From the NCBI RefSeq assembly GCF_004329715.1, contig NZ_JXSY01000024.1:176045-240044 (forward strand): DNA of 64,000 nucleotides, given 5' to 3'. Source of the DNA: Bowmanella sp. JS7-9 (GTDB lineage: Bacteria > Pseudomonadota > Gammaproteobacteria > Enterobacterales > Alteromonadaceae). The position numbers and the translations under genes are program-made. Below are positions 9,181 through 18,626 of the stretch, piece by piece. Within the stretch, counting starts at the first letter, position 1; each line of letters opens with the position of its first letter. The notes beneath the pieces are model-generated. The model ran no database searches. It was not told where the DNA came from and saw nothing but the letters and a program-made list of their open reading frames with translations.

Positions 9181-10676
9181 GTGACGCGCTGAACGAACAG
9201 CAAAGTGCAGCCCACAAACAGCTGGGCTTCGCCTTCGCGCGTCGACATAAAGTGTTGCTGGATAGTGGTAAACAGCCCGTTTGCCTGTATCACACCAGCG
9301 AAACCCCGGTTAACGTATTTGCCGAAGTACGCCGTTTTTTAGGCGCCGCATTTGTGCCCCGGGAAGTTCCTACTGATGAATTCGAACGGTTGCTGACCGC
9401 AGCATTTCAGCGTGACTCGTCCGAAGCCAAGCAGTTGATGGAAGACATTGGCAATGAAAGCGACCTGTTTACGCTGGCCGATGAACTTCCGGAAGCAGAA
9501 GACCTGCTGGATAACGATGACGATGCGCCGATTATCAAATTGATTAACGCCATGCTCGGCGAAGCCATCAAAGAAGGCGCCTCGGATATCCATGTGGAAA
9601 CCTTCGAGAAACAACTGAGTATCCGCTTTCGGGTCGATGGCGTGCTACGCGAGATTCTGCGCCCGAACCGCAAGATGGCGTCGATGCTGGTGTCGCGAAT
9701 TAAAGTTATGGCTCGTCTGGATATCGCCGAGAAGCGCGTACCGCAGGACGGTCGTATCACCCTCCGTATCGCGGGTCGCGCGGTAGACGTGCGGGTCAGT
9801 ACTATGCCATCCAGCCATGGCGAGCGCGTGGTATTGCGTTTGCTGGATAAAAACAACGCGCGCCTGAATCTGACCGATTTGGGCATGACCGCCAGCAACC
9901 GCGAGCATTTTTCCGGGCTTATCCGCAAGCCGCACGGCATTATTCTGGTTACAGGGCCAACCGGTTCAGGTAAATCCACCACGTTGTATGCCGGCCTCAG
10001 TGAAATTAACAGCAAAGACCGCAATATTCTGACCGTTGAAGACCCGATTGAATTTGATTTAGAAGGCATCGGCCAGACTCAGGTCAATCCCCGTGTGGAT
10101 ATGACGTTTGCCCGTGGACTGCGTGCCATTTTGCGCCAGGATCCGGATGTGGTCATGGTCGGTGAAATTCGCGATCTGGAAACCGCACAAATTGCGGTGC
10201 AAGCCAGTTTAACCGGTCACCTAGTCTTATCCACCCTGCACACCAATACCGCTGCCGGGGCAATTACACGTCTGGAAGATATGGGCATCGAGCCGTTCCT
10301 ACTTTCATCCAGCTTGCTCGCCGTGCTGTCACAGCGCCTGGTGCGCACCCTGTGTGATGACTGTAAAGAACCTTATCAGCCCGGTGAACAGGAATGTGCG
10401 GTGCTGGGCGTTGCCCCTCAACAGGCGCCACATATCTACCGCCCGCAGGGCTGCGTCAGTTGCAACCAGACCGGCTATCGCGGCAGAACAGGTATTCATG
10501 AATTGCTGTTAGTGGATGAGCATATTCGCGAACTGGTGCATAACGGCCATGGTGAGCAGGCGATTGAGAAGTATATCCGCCAAAGTACACCCAGCATCCG
10601 TGAGGATGGCTGTCGCAAAGTATTAGCAGGGATCACCGCACTGGAAGAAGTCCTGCGGGTGACGCGCGAGGACTAA
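9177..10676 (+). CDS. gspE: Type II secretion ATPase GspE
   Basis: A 499-residue cytoplasmic ATPase that powers pseudopilus assembly. It starts at GTG 9177, overlapping the gspD stop (GTGA). It has an N-terminal GspL-binding domain, Walker [13 protein letters not shown] (about residues 261-272), an Asp box, and Walker [15 protein letters not shown] with the His box downstream (STLHTN). The zinc-binding tetracysteine motif is CDDC...CVSC (about 398-430). Length is typical. The family is shared with PilB, but the operon context makes this GspE. Confidence 0.97.
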   Translation: MSDALNEQQSAAHKQLGFAFARRHKVLLDSGKQPVCLYHTSETPVNVFAEVRRFLGAAFVPREVPTDEFERLLTAAFQRDSSEAKQLMEDIGNESDLFTLADELPEAEDLLDNDDDAPIIKLINAMLGEAIKEGASDIHVETFEKQLSIRFRVDGVLREILRPNRKMASMLVSRIKVMARLDIAEKRVPQDGRITLRIAGRAVDVRVSTMPSSHGERVVLRLLDKNNARLNLTDLGMTASNREHFSGLIRKPHGIILVTGPTGSGKSTTLYAGLSEINSKDRNILTVEDPIEFDLEGIGQTQVNPRVDMTFARGLRAILRQDPDVVMVGEIRDLETAQIAVQASLTGHLVLSTLHTNTAAGAITRLEDMGIEPFLLSSSLLAVLSQRLVRTLCDDCKEPYQPGEQECAVLGVAPQQAPHIYRPQGCVSCNQTGYRGRTGIHELLLVDEHIRELVHNGHGEQAIEKYIRQSTPSIREDGCRKVLAGITALEEVLRVTRED

Positions 10677-10679
10677 TCA

Positions 10680-11894
10680 GTGCCGGCTTTTGCATACAAA
10701 GCGCTGGATGGCGCAGGCCGCAATAAAAGTGGCGTCACCGAAGCGGATAATGCCCGTCAGGTGCGGCAGCAACTGCGCGAAAAAGGCCTGATTCCGTTGG
10801 ATGTGCAGTCGGTTGCTGAAAAAGAAAAACGTCAGGCCAGCGCGTCATCGCTGTTTGCTCGCGGCATTTCGGCGTCAGATCTGGCGTTACTGACCCGTCA
10901 GTTAGCCACCCTGATTGAAGCCGCGTTGCCCATTGAAGAAGCGCTAATGGCGGTGGCTGAACAAACGGAAAAGCCACGGCATAAATCGATGATGATGGCC
11001 GTGCGCAGCAAAGTGGTAGAAGGCCATACGCTAGCCGATTCACTGCGTGATTTCCCCCATGTATTCGACCAGTTGTTCTGTGCCATGGTGGCAGCAGGGG
11101 AGAAATCCGGCCATCTGGATACCGTGCTGGAACGTTTGGCCGATTACACCGAAAACCGCAATAAGGTGCGCAGCCAGATTGGGCAGGCACTGATCTATCC
11201 ACTGATGATGATCAGTGTGGCAGTGATTATTGTCGGCATTTTAATGACGGTTGTGGTGCCCAAAATTATCAACCAATTTGACCATATGGGTCAGGAACTG
11301 CCGTTAGTCACCCGTATTCTGATTGGTATCAGCGAAGGCGTGCAGAATTACGGAATATTTGTTCTTATTTTGATTGTACTGCTGGTAGTGGGCTTTAAGC
11401 GCATGATGCGCCAACCGGCATTACGCCAAAAATGGCATGCCAAAAAGCTGCATATTCCGGTTTTAGGTAAAGTGATAAAGGGCCTGAATACTGCCCGTTT
11501 CGCCAGTACCCTGAGTATTTTAACCGCCAGCGCGGTGCCGTTATTGGAAGGTATGCGCATCTCCGCCGAGGTGCTGGATAACCTGCATATTCAAAAAGCC
11601 ATCCTCGACGCTGCCGATCGCGTCAAAGAAGGCACCAGTTTGCGGGTAGCGCTGGAACAAACACGCATTTTCCCGCCGATGATGATGCATATGATTGCCA
11701 GCGGTGAGCGTAGCGGCGAATTGCAATCCATGCTCGCTCGCGCAGCCGCCAATCAGGATCGACAATTTGAAGCACAAGTTAATGTGGCCCTGAGTATTTT
11801 TGGACCTGTTTTGATTCTTAGCATGGCCGGCATTGTATTTTTTATTGTCGCGGCAATTTTACTCCCCATCATTGGTCTCAATACCATGGTGTAA
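10680..11894 (+). CDS. gspF: Type II secretion inner-membrane platform protein GspF
   Basis: A 404-residue polytopic protein with two homologous cytoplasmic T2SSF domains (about 70-190 and 272-395) and three TM helices (around 170-190, 222-240 and 370-400). The start is GTG 10680, with no ATG before MPAFAYKALD; this PAFAYKALD opening is the family signature. It links GspE to the pseudopilus base. It follows gspE after 3 bases. Confidence 0.95.
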   Translation: MPAFAYKALDGAGRNKSGVTEADNARQVRQQLREKGLIPLDVQSVAEKEKRQASASSLFARGISASDLALLTRQLATLIEAALPIEEALMAVAEQTEKPRHKSMMMAVRSKVVEGHTLADSLRDFPHVFDQLFCAMVAAGEKSGHLDTVLERLADYTENRNKVRSQIGQALIYPLMMISVAVIIVGILMTVVVPKIINQFDHMGQELPLVTRILIGISEGVQNYGIFVLILIVLLVVGFKRMMRQPALRQKWHAKKLHIPVLGKVIKGLNTARFASTLSILTASAVPLLEGMRISAEVLDNLHIQKAILDAADRVKEGTSLRVALEQTRIFPPMMMHMIASGERSGELQSMLARAAANQDRQFEAQVNVALSIFGPVLILSMAGIVFFIVAAILLPIIGLNTMV

Positions 11895-11912
11895 CTGATT
11901 AACGAGGTAACA

Positions 11913-12356
11913 ATGAAACAATCAGGATTTAGTTTATTGGAAGTTATGGTGGTGATCGTCATCATCGCGTTATTTACCGCCATGATTGCCCCGAACATTA
12001 TTGGTGAGCAGGAAGACGCGCAGCTGAAAAAGGCCGCTATCGATATCCGCACGCTGGAAAGCGCGCTGCAGCGCTATAAGTTGAAAATCGGCAGCTATCC
12101 AACCACAGAGCAAGGGCTGGATGCACTGGTGAGTGCCCCAACTATTGACCCCATTCCACGTAACTACCCGGAAGATGGTTTCATTGGCAGCCTGATGATG
12201 GATCCATGGGGTAACCCCTACCAATTGCTAAGCCCGGGCGAAATGGGACGTATCGACATCTACACCAACGGACCCGACGGTGAAGCCGGTACCGAAGACG
12301 ATATCGGCAACTGGAACGCCGATAAATACCTGAGCAAAAACAACCAGGAAAATTAA
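11913..12356 (+). CDS. gspG: Type II secretion major pseudopilin GspG
   Basis: A 147-residue major pseudopilin, preceded by the SD AACGAGGTAAC. The type III signal is MKQSG|FSLLEVMVVIVIIAL with Glu5 of the mature protein. The C-terminal calcium loop is visible in YTNGPDGEAGTEDD, which carries the conserved Asp residues. The prepilin peptidase needed for cleavage (GspO/PilD) is not in the window. Stop and next start overlap as TAATG. Confidence 0.97.
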   Translation: MKQSGFSLLEVMVVIVIIALFTAMIAPNIIGEQEDAQLKKAAIDIRTLESALQRYKLKIGSYPTTEQGLDALVSAPTIDPIPRNYPEDGFIGSLMMDPWGNPYQLLSPGEMGRIDIYTNGPDGEAGTEDDIGNWNADKYLSKNNQEN

Positions 12357-12949
12357 TGTCTATGCGCAGTCGCGGCTTTACCTTACTGGAAGTACTGGTG
12401 GTCATCAGTATGCTGGTAATTATGGCCGCCACTGTGATGCTGTCCTTTGGCGGCAGCGATGATAAACGTGAAGCCATCGATGATGCGGCACGCCGTTTTC
12501 AGGTCGCATTTAGCATGGTCAGCGAGTACGCCATTTTAAATCAGCAAATGCTCGGACTGCATGTCAGCGGACGTAGCTATTGCTTTGTCTATCTGGATGA
12601 AAATCAGCAGTGGCAACCCTTTGAGGGTGATGGACTGATGCGGGAAGTCACCCTGCCAGCAGGCCTTAGCCTGGAACTGCAATTGGATGATCTGCCCTGG
12701 TTGGGCGACGACAACCTGTTTGACGACGGGATCTTTGATGAGACGCTGTCATTCAACCAGCAGGAACAGGAAGACAAACCTCAACCGCCTCCTCAAGTGC
12801 TGATTATGCCAAGTGGCGAAATTACCCCTTTCAGAGCAAAATTCGACACCAATCAGCCTGAATTGCAAGCGACAGAAATTGCCGTGGTAGTGGACGGCAT
12901 GGATGAAATCCCGCTCAAGCGCCAGTACGCCAATGAGTTAAGCGAATGA
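12356..12949 (+). CDS. gspH: Type II secretion minor pseudopilin GspH
   Basis: A 197-residue minor pseudopilin with signal MSMRSRG|FTLLEVLVVISML. A second in-frame ATG at 12362 gives a leader two residues shorter; either would be cleaved at the same Gly. The globular part has an acidic, glutamine-rich insertion near residues 110-145 (DDNLFDDGIFDE). It is assigned by order (G-H-I-J-K) and prepilin signature, since GspH sequences are poorly conserved. It overlaps gspI by 4 bases. Confidence 0.9.
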   Translation: MSMRSRGFTLLEVLVVISMLVIMAATVMLSFGGSDDKREAIDDAARRFQVAFSMVSEYAILNQQMLGLHVSGRSYCFVYLDENQQWQPFEGDGLMREVTLPAGLSLELQLDDLPWLGDDNLFDDGIFDETLSFNQQEQEDKPQPPPQVLIMPSGEITPFRAKFDTNQPELQATEIAVVVDGMDEIPLKRQYANELSE

Positions 12950-13311
12950 GAATGCGTGGTTTCACCCTGCTGGAAGTTTTGGTGGCGATGGCAATTTTTG
13001 CCCTTGCCGGGCTGGCATTGGGCAAAGCCATGACCTCCCACCTACAGGGTATCGATGAACTGAAAATCCAAACCTTCGCCGGTTGGATTGCCAGTAATCA
13101 ACTGACAGAGTTGCAACGCAGCAAACAATGGCCGCCGAAGAACAATCAGAAAGGCAGCGTCAAGATGGCAGATACCACCTGGTATTGGCGGCATATAGTC
13201 AGTGAAACTGCCGAAGCACGCATGCGCATGGTCGAGATACAGGTGAGTCGCGATGAGTCATTCAGCGACATTGACACCCGCCTGAGCAGTTTTGTGGTTA
13301 GTCCCCAATGA
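12946..13311 (+). CDS. gspI: Type II secretion minor pseudopilin GspI
   Basis: A 121-residue minor pseudopilin with leader MRMRG|FTLLEVLVAMAIFALAG. Length matches GspI (about 120-130). In Vibrio and E. coli systems GspI forms the pseudopilus tip complex with GspJ and GspK. It overlaps both gspH and gspJ by 4 bases (ATGA), indicating tight translational coupling. Confidence 0.93.
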   Translation: MRMRGFTLLEVLVAMAIFALAGLALGKAMTSHLQGIDELKIQTFAGWIASNQLTELQRSKQWPPKNNQKGSVKMADTTWYWRHIVSETAEARMRMVEIQVSRDESFSDIDTRLSSFVVSPQ

Positions 13312-13901
13312 GTCGCGGATTCACTCTGATTGAAGCCCTCGTCGCCATCGCTATTTTTGCGCTGATTGGACTGGGTGCCTATACGGTGGAAAAAAACGTA
13401 TTGGACAGCAATGAAGTTTCCAGTGTGCAGTTCGAGCAACTGGTTGCCTTGCAACGGGCCATGTTAACTATCGAGCAGGATCTGCGTCAGGTTGTGCCAC
13501 GCAGCATGCAACTGGATGACAACACCCGGGTGCAGGGTATCGTCATTTCCGATGACTTGCTCGGCTCTCAGGCAGATGCGATCGCTTTTGTGCGCGCTGG
13601 ACGCTATAACCCCAATCTGATGCTGCCGCGCTCAACCGTGCAACCGGTGGCCTACCGCCTGTATGACAATCAATTGCAACGCCTGAGCAGTAACTATGTG
13701 GACAATGTCAGCGGACACGAACCGAAAGTCAAAGTGCTGCTCAGCGATATTGAGGATTTTCAGGTCGATGCCATTACAGCTGACGACAAAACCGAGAGTA
13801 ACTGGCCACCGGGTGCGCTGCCGGCGGCGGTGAGACTGACCATCGTCAGCCAGACCTTTGGTGAGATTGTGCGTGAGTTCAACCTGGTGGATAACCCATG
13901 A
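13308..13901 (+). CDS. gspJ: Type II secretion minor pseudopilin GspJ
   Basis: A 197-residue minor pseudopilin with leader MSRG|FTLIEALVAIAIFALIG. Family features seen are LVALQRAMLTIEQDLRQV (about residues 44-61) and the C-terminal beta region ending in GEIVREFNLVDN. It is a tip component with GspI and GspK. It overlaps gspI and gspK by 4 bases each. Confidence 0.94.
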   Translation: MSRGFTLIEALVAIAIFALIGLGAYTVEKNVLDSNEVSSVQFEQLVALQRAMLTIEQDLRQVVPRSMQLDDNTRVQGIVISDDLLGSQADAIAFVRAGRYNPNLMLPRSTVQPVAYRLYDNQLQRLSSNYVDNVSGHEPKVKVLLSDIEDFQVDAITADDKTESNWPPGALPAAVRLTIVSQTFGEIVREFNLVDNP

Positions 13902-14902
13902 TGCGCCGCCAAAGAGGCGTTGCCCTGCTGATCGTCTTGCTGGTTGTGGCACTGGCAACAGTGATTGCCATGAGCATGGCCGAACGCCTGCAATTGAATC
14001 TGCAGCGCAGTATCAATATTCAGGACAGTCAGCAAGCTTACTGGTTTGGTCAGGGCGCTGAGAACTATGCCCGTGTCGCACTGTTGGAGCAGATTAAGCA
14101 AGCGGATGGCGTTATTCATGGCGGACAACCATGGGCACAACAGGGCATTCGCTATCCCTTACCCAATGGCGATATTGAAGCCCGCGTAACCGACCTGCAA
14201 AGCTGTTTTAACCTCAACGCCCTGCACAATCCCGACACAGTGGGAACCGCCAGTTCGCCGGCCCTGCGTGACGCGTTTAAACGCCTGCTAAATACCATCG
14301 AGCCACCAGAAAATGGCGAAAAGATCCCGGACTACAATGCCGATGTACTGGCCGACAGCCTGCTTGACTGGCTGGATAAGGATGACACTCCCAGCGGTTA
14401 TTACGGCGCCGAGAGCAGTGAATATGAAAGCCGCACTCCGGCCTACCGCGCAGCCAACAATCTGATGGTGTCCAAGTCCGAGTTAAGGATTATCAATGGC
14501 GCCGAGCCTGCCTGGATAATGCAAGCCATGCCATTTGTCTGTGTTATTCCGGATGTGGATAGCTTGAAGATTAACGTCAACACCTTAAGCGAAGAAACCG
14601 GTGGCGAGATTCTGCATGCCTTACTGGGCGAGAATTTCTCGCTCACCGATGCCCGCACCCTGGTTGCCCAGCGCCCCGCCGATGGCTACAAAGACATTCA
14701 GGATTTCCTGAATGAAGCGGAAATCGCCGCACTGAATTTAACCGATGAGCAGAAAGGCTGGTTCGACATTACCAGCAGCTACTTTTTGTTAAGCAGCAAA
14801 ACCCGATACAATGATGCACAATTCGCCATGACCTCCCTGTTATTTGTGGAGCAAGCCGAGCAGGTAAAGGTGTTACGACGCGAATTTGGAGGCCCCCTTT
14901 GA
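13898..14902 (+). CDS. gspK: Type II secretion minor pseudopilin GspK
   Basis: A 334-residue large minor pseudopilin that caps the pseudopilus tip. The leader is MMRRQRG|VALLIVLLVVALATV; as is usual in GspK there is no Glu at mature position 5. The long globular part holds the family stretch DSLLDWLDKDDTPSGYYGAE (about 149-168) and two helix-hairpin-type regions. Length is normal. Its TGA overlaps the TTG start of gspL. Confidence 0.95.
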   Translation: MMRRQRGVALLIVLLVVALATVIAMSMAERLQLNLQRSINIQDSQQAYWFGQGAENYARVALLEQIKQADGVIHGGQPWAQQGIRYPLPNGDIEARVTDLQSCFNLNALHNPDTVGTASSPALRDAFKRLLNTIEPPENGEKIPDYNADVLADSLLDWLDKDDTPSGYYGAESSEYESRTPAYRAANNLMVSKSELRIINGAEPAWIMQAMPFVCVIPDVDSLKINVNTLSEETGGEILHALLGENFSLTDARTLVAQRPADGYKDIQDFLNEAEIAALNLTDEQKGWFDITSSYFLLSSKTRYNDAQFAMTSLLFVEQAEQVKVLRREFGGPL

Positions 14903-16104
14903 GTGAAAAACTGATTATCCGACTGGGATCCCACGTTCAGGAATCAATATTCTGGATCGTTTGGTCGGATGCACAACAGGAAATCATCGCATCCGGTGAG
15001 TTGCCCGATGCCAGTGCACTGGCGACGTTGGCTGAGCGCGCCGGTAACCGTCCGGTGGTAACCCTGGTGCCGGGACGTGACGTTACCCTGACCAGTGTTG
15101 ATTTGCCTGCCCGCGCCAATCGTAAGGCGTTGGCCGCCATTCCCTTTATGCTCGAAGACGAGTTAAGTGACGACATCGATCATTTGTTTTTTGCACTGGG
15201 CAGTAAACAGGGCAATCAGCAACAGGTAGCGGTAGTGCGCCACCAGCAGATGCAAATCTGGCTGGAGATGCTGAGCGATGCAGGCCTTAGCAGCCACACC
15301 ATGCTGCCGGACTGTTTAGCCGTGCCGCTGCATGATGAAGGGCTGAGTTTGCTGCAGTTGGGCGAGCACTGGTTAGTTCGTCAGGACCACTGGCTGGCCC
15401 ACGAAGGCGAAGCGAGCTGGCTGATGCCGATGCTGGAACTGCTGGCTAAACGACAGGAACAGCCACTACAGCTGCATTGCTACAGTCCGGCGCCGCAGTT
15501 TACCTCCAGCCATATTCATTGCATTACCGAACCTTTGGATGCGCCACTGCAGGTATTGGCACAGCATTATGCTGATACGCAATTCAATTTGTTGCAGGGG
15601 GAATACAAAACCAAACCCGTGCAAAGTGGTAACTGGCGTAAATGGCGGTTAGCCGCGTCACTGACAGGCATTGCCTTGCTCGCCAGCCTGACCGATAAAG
15701 TTCTGCAGATAACTGCGCTGGATAATGAACAGCAAACGATCCAGACACAGATTGTTGCAGAGTTTAAAAAAGCCCTGCCCAACAATACCCGGGTCGGTGA
15801 TGCCCGCCAAATCCGCAGCCAGATAAAAGCTGAGCTTAATCGCTTACAACAGGGTGGCAGTGGCGTGTCGGTGCTGGCCATGCTCAACCAGCTAGGTGAT
15901 GCCTTCGCGCAAAGCCAGGTGAAACCACAGTTAATTCGTTTCGATGCCGACCGTGCGGAATTGCGGATGCAGGCGAGTGCAGCAGATATCGCAGCATTAG
16001 AACGCTTTAAGCAGGCAGCCCAGCGCGCTGGTTTTTCTATCGAGCAGGGTGCCATTAACAATCGTGACAATGGTGTGATTAGCACCCTCACGGTTCGGAG
16101 CTAA
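14899..16104 (+). CDS. gspL: Type II secretion inner-membrane protein GspL
   Basis: A 401-residue bitopic protein. The cytoplasmic actin-like domain (about 1-240) recruits GspE, a single TM lies near residues 249-266 (LAASLTGIALLASL), and a ferredoxin-like periplasmic domain follows. The start is TTG 14899, which reads MSEKLIIRLGS and overlaps the gspK stop (TTGA), with a GGAGG SD at 14889-14893. The sequence ASGELPDASALATLA and FMLEDELSDDIDHL are typical GspL stretches. Confidence 0.94.
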   Translation: MSEKLIIRLGSHVQESIFWIVWSDAQQEIIASGELPDASALATLAERAGNRPVVTLVPGRDVTLTSVDLPARANRKALAAIPFMLEDELSDDIDHLFFALGSKQGNQQQVAVVRHQQMQIWLEMLSDAGLSSHTMLPDCLAVPLHDEGLSLLQLGEHWLVRQDHWLAHEGEASWLMPMLELLAKRQEQPLQLHCYSPAPQFTSSHIHCITEPLDAPLQVLAQHYADTQFNLLQGEYKTKPVQSGNWRKWRLAASLTGIALLASLTDKVLQITALDNEQQTIQTQIVAEFKKALPNNTRVGDARQIRSQIKAELNRLQQGGSGVSVLAMLNQLGDAFAQSQVKPQLIRFDADRAELRMQASAADIAALERFKQAAQRAGFSIEQGAINNRDNGVISTLTVRS

Positions 16105-16105
16105 T

Positions 16106-16585
16106 ATGCAATTAAAACAACGCTTTAATGGATTGCCTGAGCGGGAACAGAAGCTGCTGATCTTCGCAGGCCTTACCCTGCTGGTATTCTTGTTTTATGT
16201 TTTGGTCTGGCAGCCACTTGATGCCAGCATTGCGCAGCAACAAACCCGCCTCACCTCACAGCAAAGCTTGCTCACTGAATTACGTGCCAATGCCAATAAA
16301 ATTGTGCAATTGCGTCAAAGTGGCGCCAGTACACCACAGCGTTTTAGTGGCTCGCTGACGCAATTGGCCAATCAAACGGCCACGCAAAACAGCATCAGCA
16401 TTGCACGTATGCAACCCCGTGGAGAACAGCTACAGGTATGGGTCGAACAAGCCGAATTTAACGCCCTGCTTAACTGGCTGCGTCAACTGGAAGAACGCGG
16501 CGTGGCGATTGCGGATCTGGATATCGCCGAAACCTCGCAAGCGGGCATGGTGAAGGTGCGCAGCCTCACATTGGGAAATAAATAA
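16106..16585 (+). CDS. gspM: Type II secretion inner-membrane protein GspM
   Basis: A 159-residue bitopic protein with the typical MQLKQRFNGLPEREQKLL cytoplasmic start, one TM (about 20-38, LIFAGLTLLVFLFYVLVW) and a periplasmic ferredoxin-like domain that pairs with GspL. It follows gspL after one base. A coiled-coil segment at about 45-70 follows the membrane helix. Confidence 0.93.
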   Translation: MQLKQRFNGLPEREQKLLIFAGLTLLVFLFYVLVWQPLDASIAQQQTRLTSQQSLLTELRANANKIVQLRQSGASTPQRFSGSLTQLANQTATQNSISIARMQPRGEQLQVWVEQAEFNALLNWLRQLEERGVAIADLDIAETSQAGMVKVRSLTLGNK

Positions 16586-16592
16586 ATCTGTT

Positions 16593-17336
16593 ATGCAAAT
16601 GTTCAAAACCATCCTCGTTGCCCTAACCCTGTATCTGATTTTTCTGATTCAACAGCTGCCCGCTAATCAGGCATTAAGCTGGGTGTCGTTGCCTGCCAAT
16701 GTGCAAATCTCTGGTGTCAGCGGCACCATTTGGGACGGTAAAACCCAATTGGCCGTTATCAATGGCATGCCGGTGCGGGATGTACGCTGGCAACTGTCTG
16801 CCCTGCCGTTGCTATGGGGCGAGGCCAGCCTGCGTATTCAGGCTGGTAATGCCCGCGATAGTCAGCAGCTGACCTTCAACGGCGAGTTAGCCCTGTCTGC
16901 CAGTAGCGTCAGCGCCACTGACCTGACCCTGTATGTGCCTGCCTCCATGGCGTTAGCTAACGTTCCGCTGCCGGTACCGGTCGATGCGGATGGCCGTTTT
17001 AAAGTGGCGATTGAACAGGCACAGTGGCAAGGCAAGTGTGTTGCGCTGTCCGGTCAGGGTGACTGGCTCAATGCCGCCGTCGCGGGCACCCAGGGCGTGA
17101 TTAGTCTGGATAGTTTTCACGCCCGCTTAAGCTGTGCGGGAGACGATCTGCAGGTGCGCATCGACCCGGACAATATCTTTAATCTGGATGCAACCGCCGC
17201 GGTTACCCCACAGGGAAAATATCAGATTCAGGGCAAATTTAAGCCAGCAGCGCGTCTGCCCGAGGAAGTCCATCAGGCGGCACGTTTCTTCGGCCGCACC
17301 GATGCGGATGGCTTTTATACCCTCAACTGGCGCTAA
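16593..17336 (+). CDS. gspN: Type II secretion protein GspN
   Basis: A 247-residue protein with an N-terminal membrane anchor or signal (TILVALTLYLIFLIQQL, about 5-21) and a beta-rich periplasmic domain opening with VSGVSGTIWDGKTQ-like residues, typical of GspN. It is dispensable in several T2SS. It ends the gsp operon and its 3' end overlaps the convergent yrfG by 14 bases. Confidence 0.92.
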   Translation: MQMFKTILVALTLYLIFLIQQLPANQALSWVSLPANVQISGVSGTIWDGKTQLAVINGMPVRDVRWQLSALPLLWGEASLRIQAGNARDSQQLTFNGELALSASSVSATDLTLYVPASMALANVPLPVPVDADGRFKVAIEQAQWQGKCVALSGQGDWLNAAVAGTQGVISLDSFHARLSCAGDDLQVRIDPDNIFNLDATAAVTPQGKYQIQGKFKPAARLPEEVHQAARFFGRTDADGFYTLNWR

Positions 17337-18009
17337 CCGGCGTATTGCGAATATCGGTCAGCAAATAGCGATAATCCTGAATCGCCGGATAGTCACTGAT
17401 TTCTCGTACCGGTTGCTGACTATCCGGGTTACTCACGGCCAGCACCTGACCGATACCGAAATCCTTTGCAGCCTGTAAGATTGACAGGCTGTCATCCACA
17501 AACAGAGTACGGGCCGGATCAAACTCAAATTCTTGCTGCACCGCCTGCCAAAGGGCCTGAGATTCTTTACTCACGCCATAATTGTGAGTGCTAATCAGTG
17601 TATCGATGTGTTGGTCCAATTGAGTGCGTTCTACTTTTAACGACAGACTATCCGGATGGGCATTGGTCAACAGCAACACGCGCCGGCCACTGTCACGCAA
17701 TGCATCCAGAAACGGCAACGTATCCTCTCGCATGCTAATTAAATGCTGAATCTCACGCTTAGCCGCCATAATGTCCATATTCAGCTTGTTCGCCCAGTAA
17801 TCCAGACAATACCATTCCAACGTGCCATGCACTTCGGCATAGGCCGCATCCATCTGAGTACGCGCCTGTTCGACACTGATATTGTGCATCTGCGCCAACT
17901 TATGAGGCACTACCTCCAGCCAGAAGTGATTATCAAAGTGAAGATCCAGTAAGGTACCGTCCATATCCAGTAAAACGGTGTCAATTTGGTCCCAGGCGAG
18001 CATAGGCAA
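17323..18009 (-). CDS. yrfG: HAD-IA GMP/IMP nucleotidase (YrfG-like)
   Basis: A 228-residue HAD phosphatase with motif I LLDMDGTLLD (residues 13-22), motif II LLTNAHPDS and motif IV LFVDDSLSILQAA. E. coli YrfG (222 residues) hydrolyses GMP and IMP, and the sequence LDLHFDNHFWLEVVP after motif I is the hallmark of this branch. In E. coli yrfG lies beside hslR-hslO; here the gsp operon separates them. It is divergent from nudE across 53 bases. Confidence 0.9.
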   Translation of the reverse strand: MPMLAWDQIDTVLLDMDGTLLDLHFDNHFWLEVVPHKLAQMHNISVEQARTQMDAAYAEVHGTLEWYCLDYWANKLNMDIMAAKREIQHLISMREDTLPFLDALRDSGRRVLLLTNAHPDSLSLKVERTQLDQHIDTLISTHNYGVSKESQALWQAVQQEFEFDPARTLFVDDSLSILQAAKDFGIGQVLAVSNPDSQQPVREISDYPAIQDYRYLLTDIRNTPVSAS

Positions 18010-18062
18010 TCCCAGTCAGAAACGTTATAGTAATTTGCATTCGATCATAGCGTGCCTGGACC

Positions 18063-18626
18063 ATGAGTAAAACTGCCGTTCCCCGGGATTTACCTGTTAT
18101 TCATCAGCGTCAGGATGTGGCGCAGTCCCGTCTGTTCAAAATCGAGAGTATCGATCTGGAATTCAGTAATGGTGCCACCCGCCAATATGAGCGCATGCGT
18201 GGCAGTGGGCGCGGCGCAGTGATGATGGTGCCGTTTATCGATGCCGAGACTTTCTTACTGGTGCGTGAATACGCCGCCGGTACCCACAACTATCAATTGG
18301 GCTTCCCCAAAGGCTTAATCGACCCGGGTGAAAGCCCCGAGCAGGCAGCCAATCGCGAACTGATGGAAGAAGTCGGCTACGGCGCCCATCAGTTACAACA
18401 CCTGCACACCGTGCACATGGCTCCGACCTTTTTTAATTCAAGCATGCATATCCTGCTGGCGCAGGATCTTTATCCGCAGCGGTTGGAAGGTGACGAACCT
18501 GAGCCTCTGGAAGTCGTGCCGTGGAAAGTCAGCGAAATCGACACCCTGTTACAACAAGCGGATTTTACCGAGGCACGCAGCATTGCCGCCGTGTTACTAC
18601 TAGAACGCCACCTGAGGAGTGCATAA
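18063..18626 (+). CDS. nudE: ADP-compounds hydrolase NudE
   Basis: A 187-residue Nudix hydrolase acting on ADP-ribose, NADH and Ap3A. The Nudix box GX5EX7REUXEEXGU is present as GLIDPGESPEQAANRELMEE plus VGY (about residues 80-102). Length equals E. coli NudE (186). Stop and cysQ start overlap (TAATG at 18624-18628), so nudE-cysQ-yceI-like form one unit dealing with small phosphorylated metabolites, at least for the first two genes. Confidence 0.94.
   Translation: MSKTAVPRDLPVIHQRQDVAQSRLFKIESIDLEFSNGATRQYERMRGSGRGAVMMVPFIDAETFLLVREYAAGTHNYQLGFPKGLIDPGESPEQAANRELMEEVGYGAHQLQHLHTVHMAPTFFNSSMHILLAQDLYPQRLEGDEPEPLEVVPWKVSEIDTLLQQADFTEARSIAAVLLLERHLRSA

Noticed and set aside
9407..10069. Minus-strand open frame of 220 codons inside gspE
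   Set aside because: It is fully antisense to a clear GspE with all ATPase motifs; the translated sequence is Ser/Arg-rich with no domain pattern, a shadow of GC-skewed codons.
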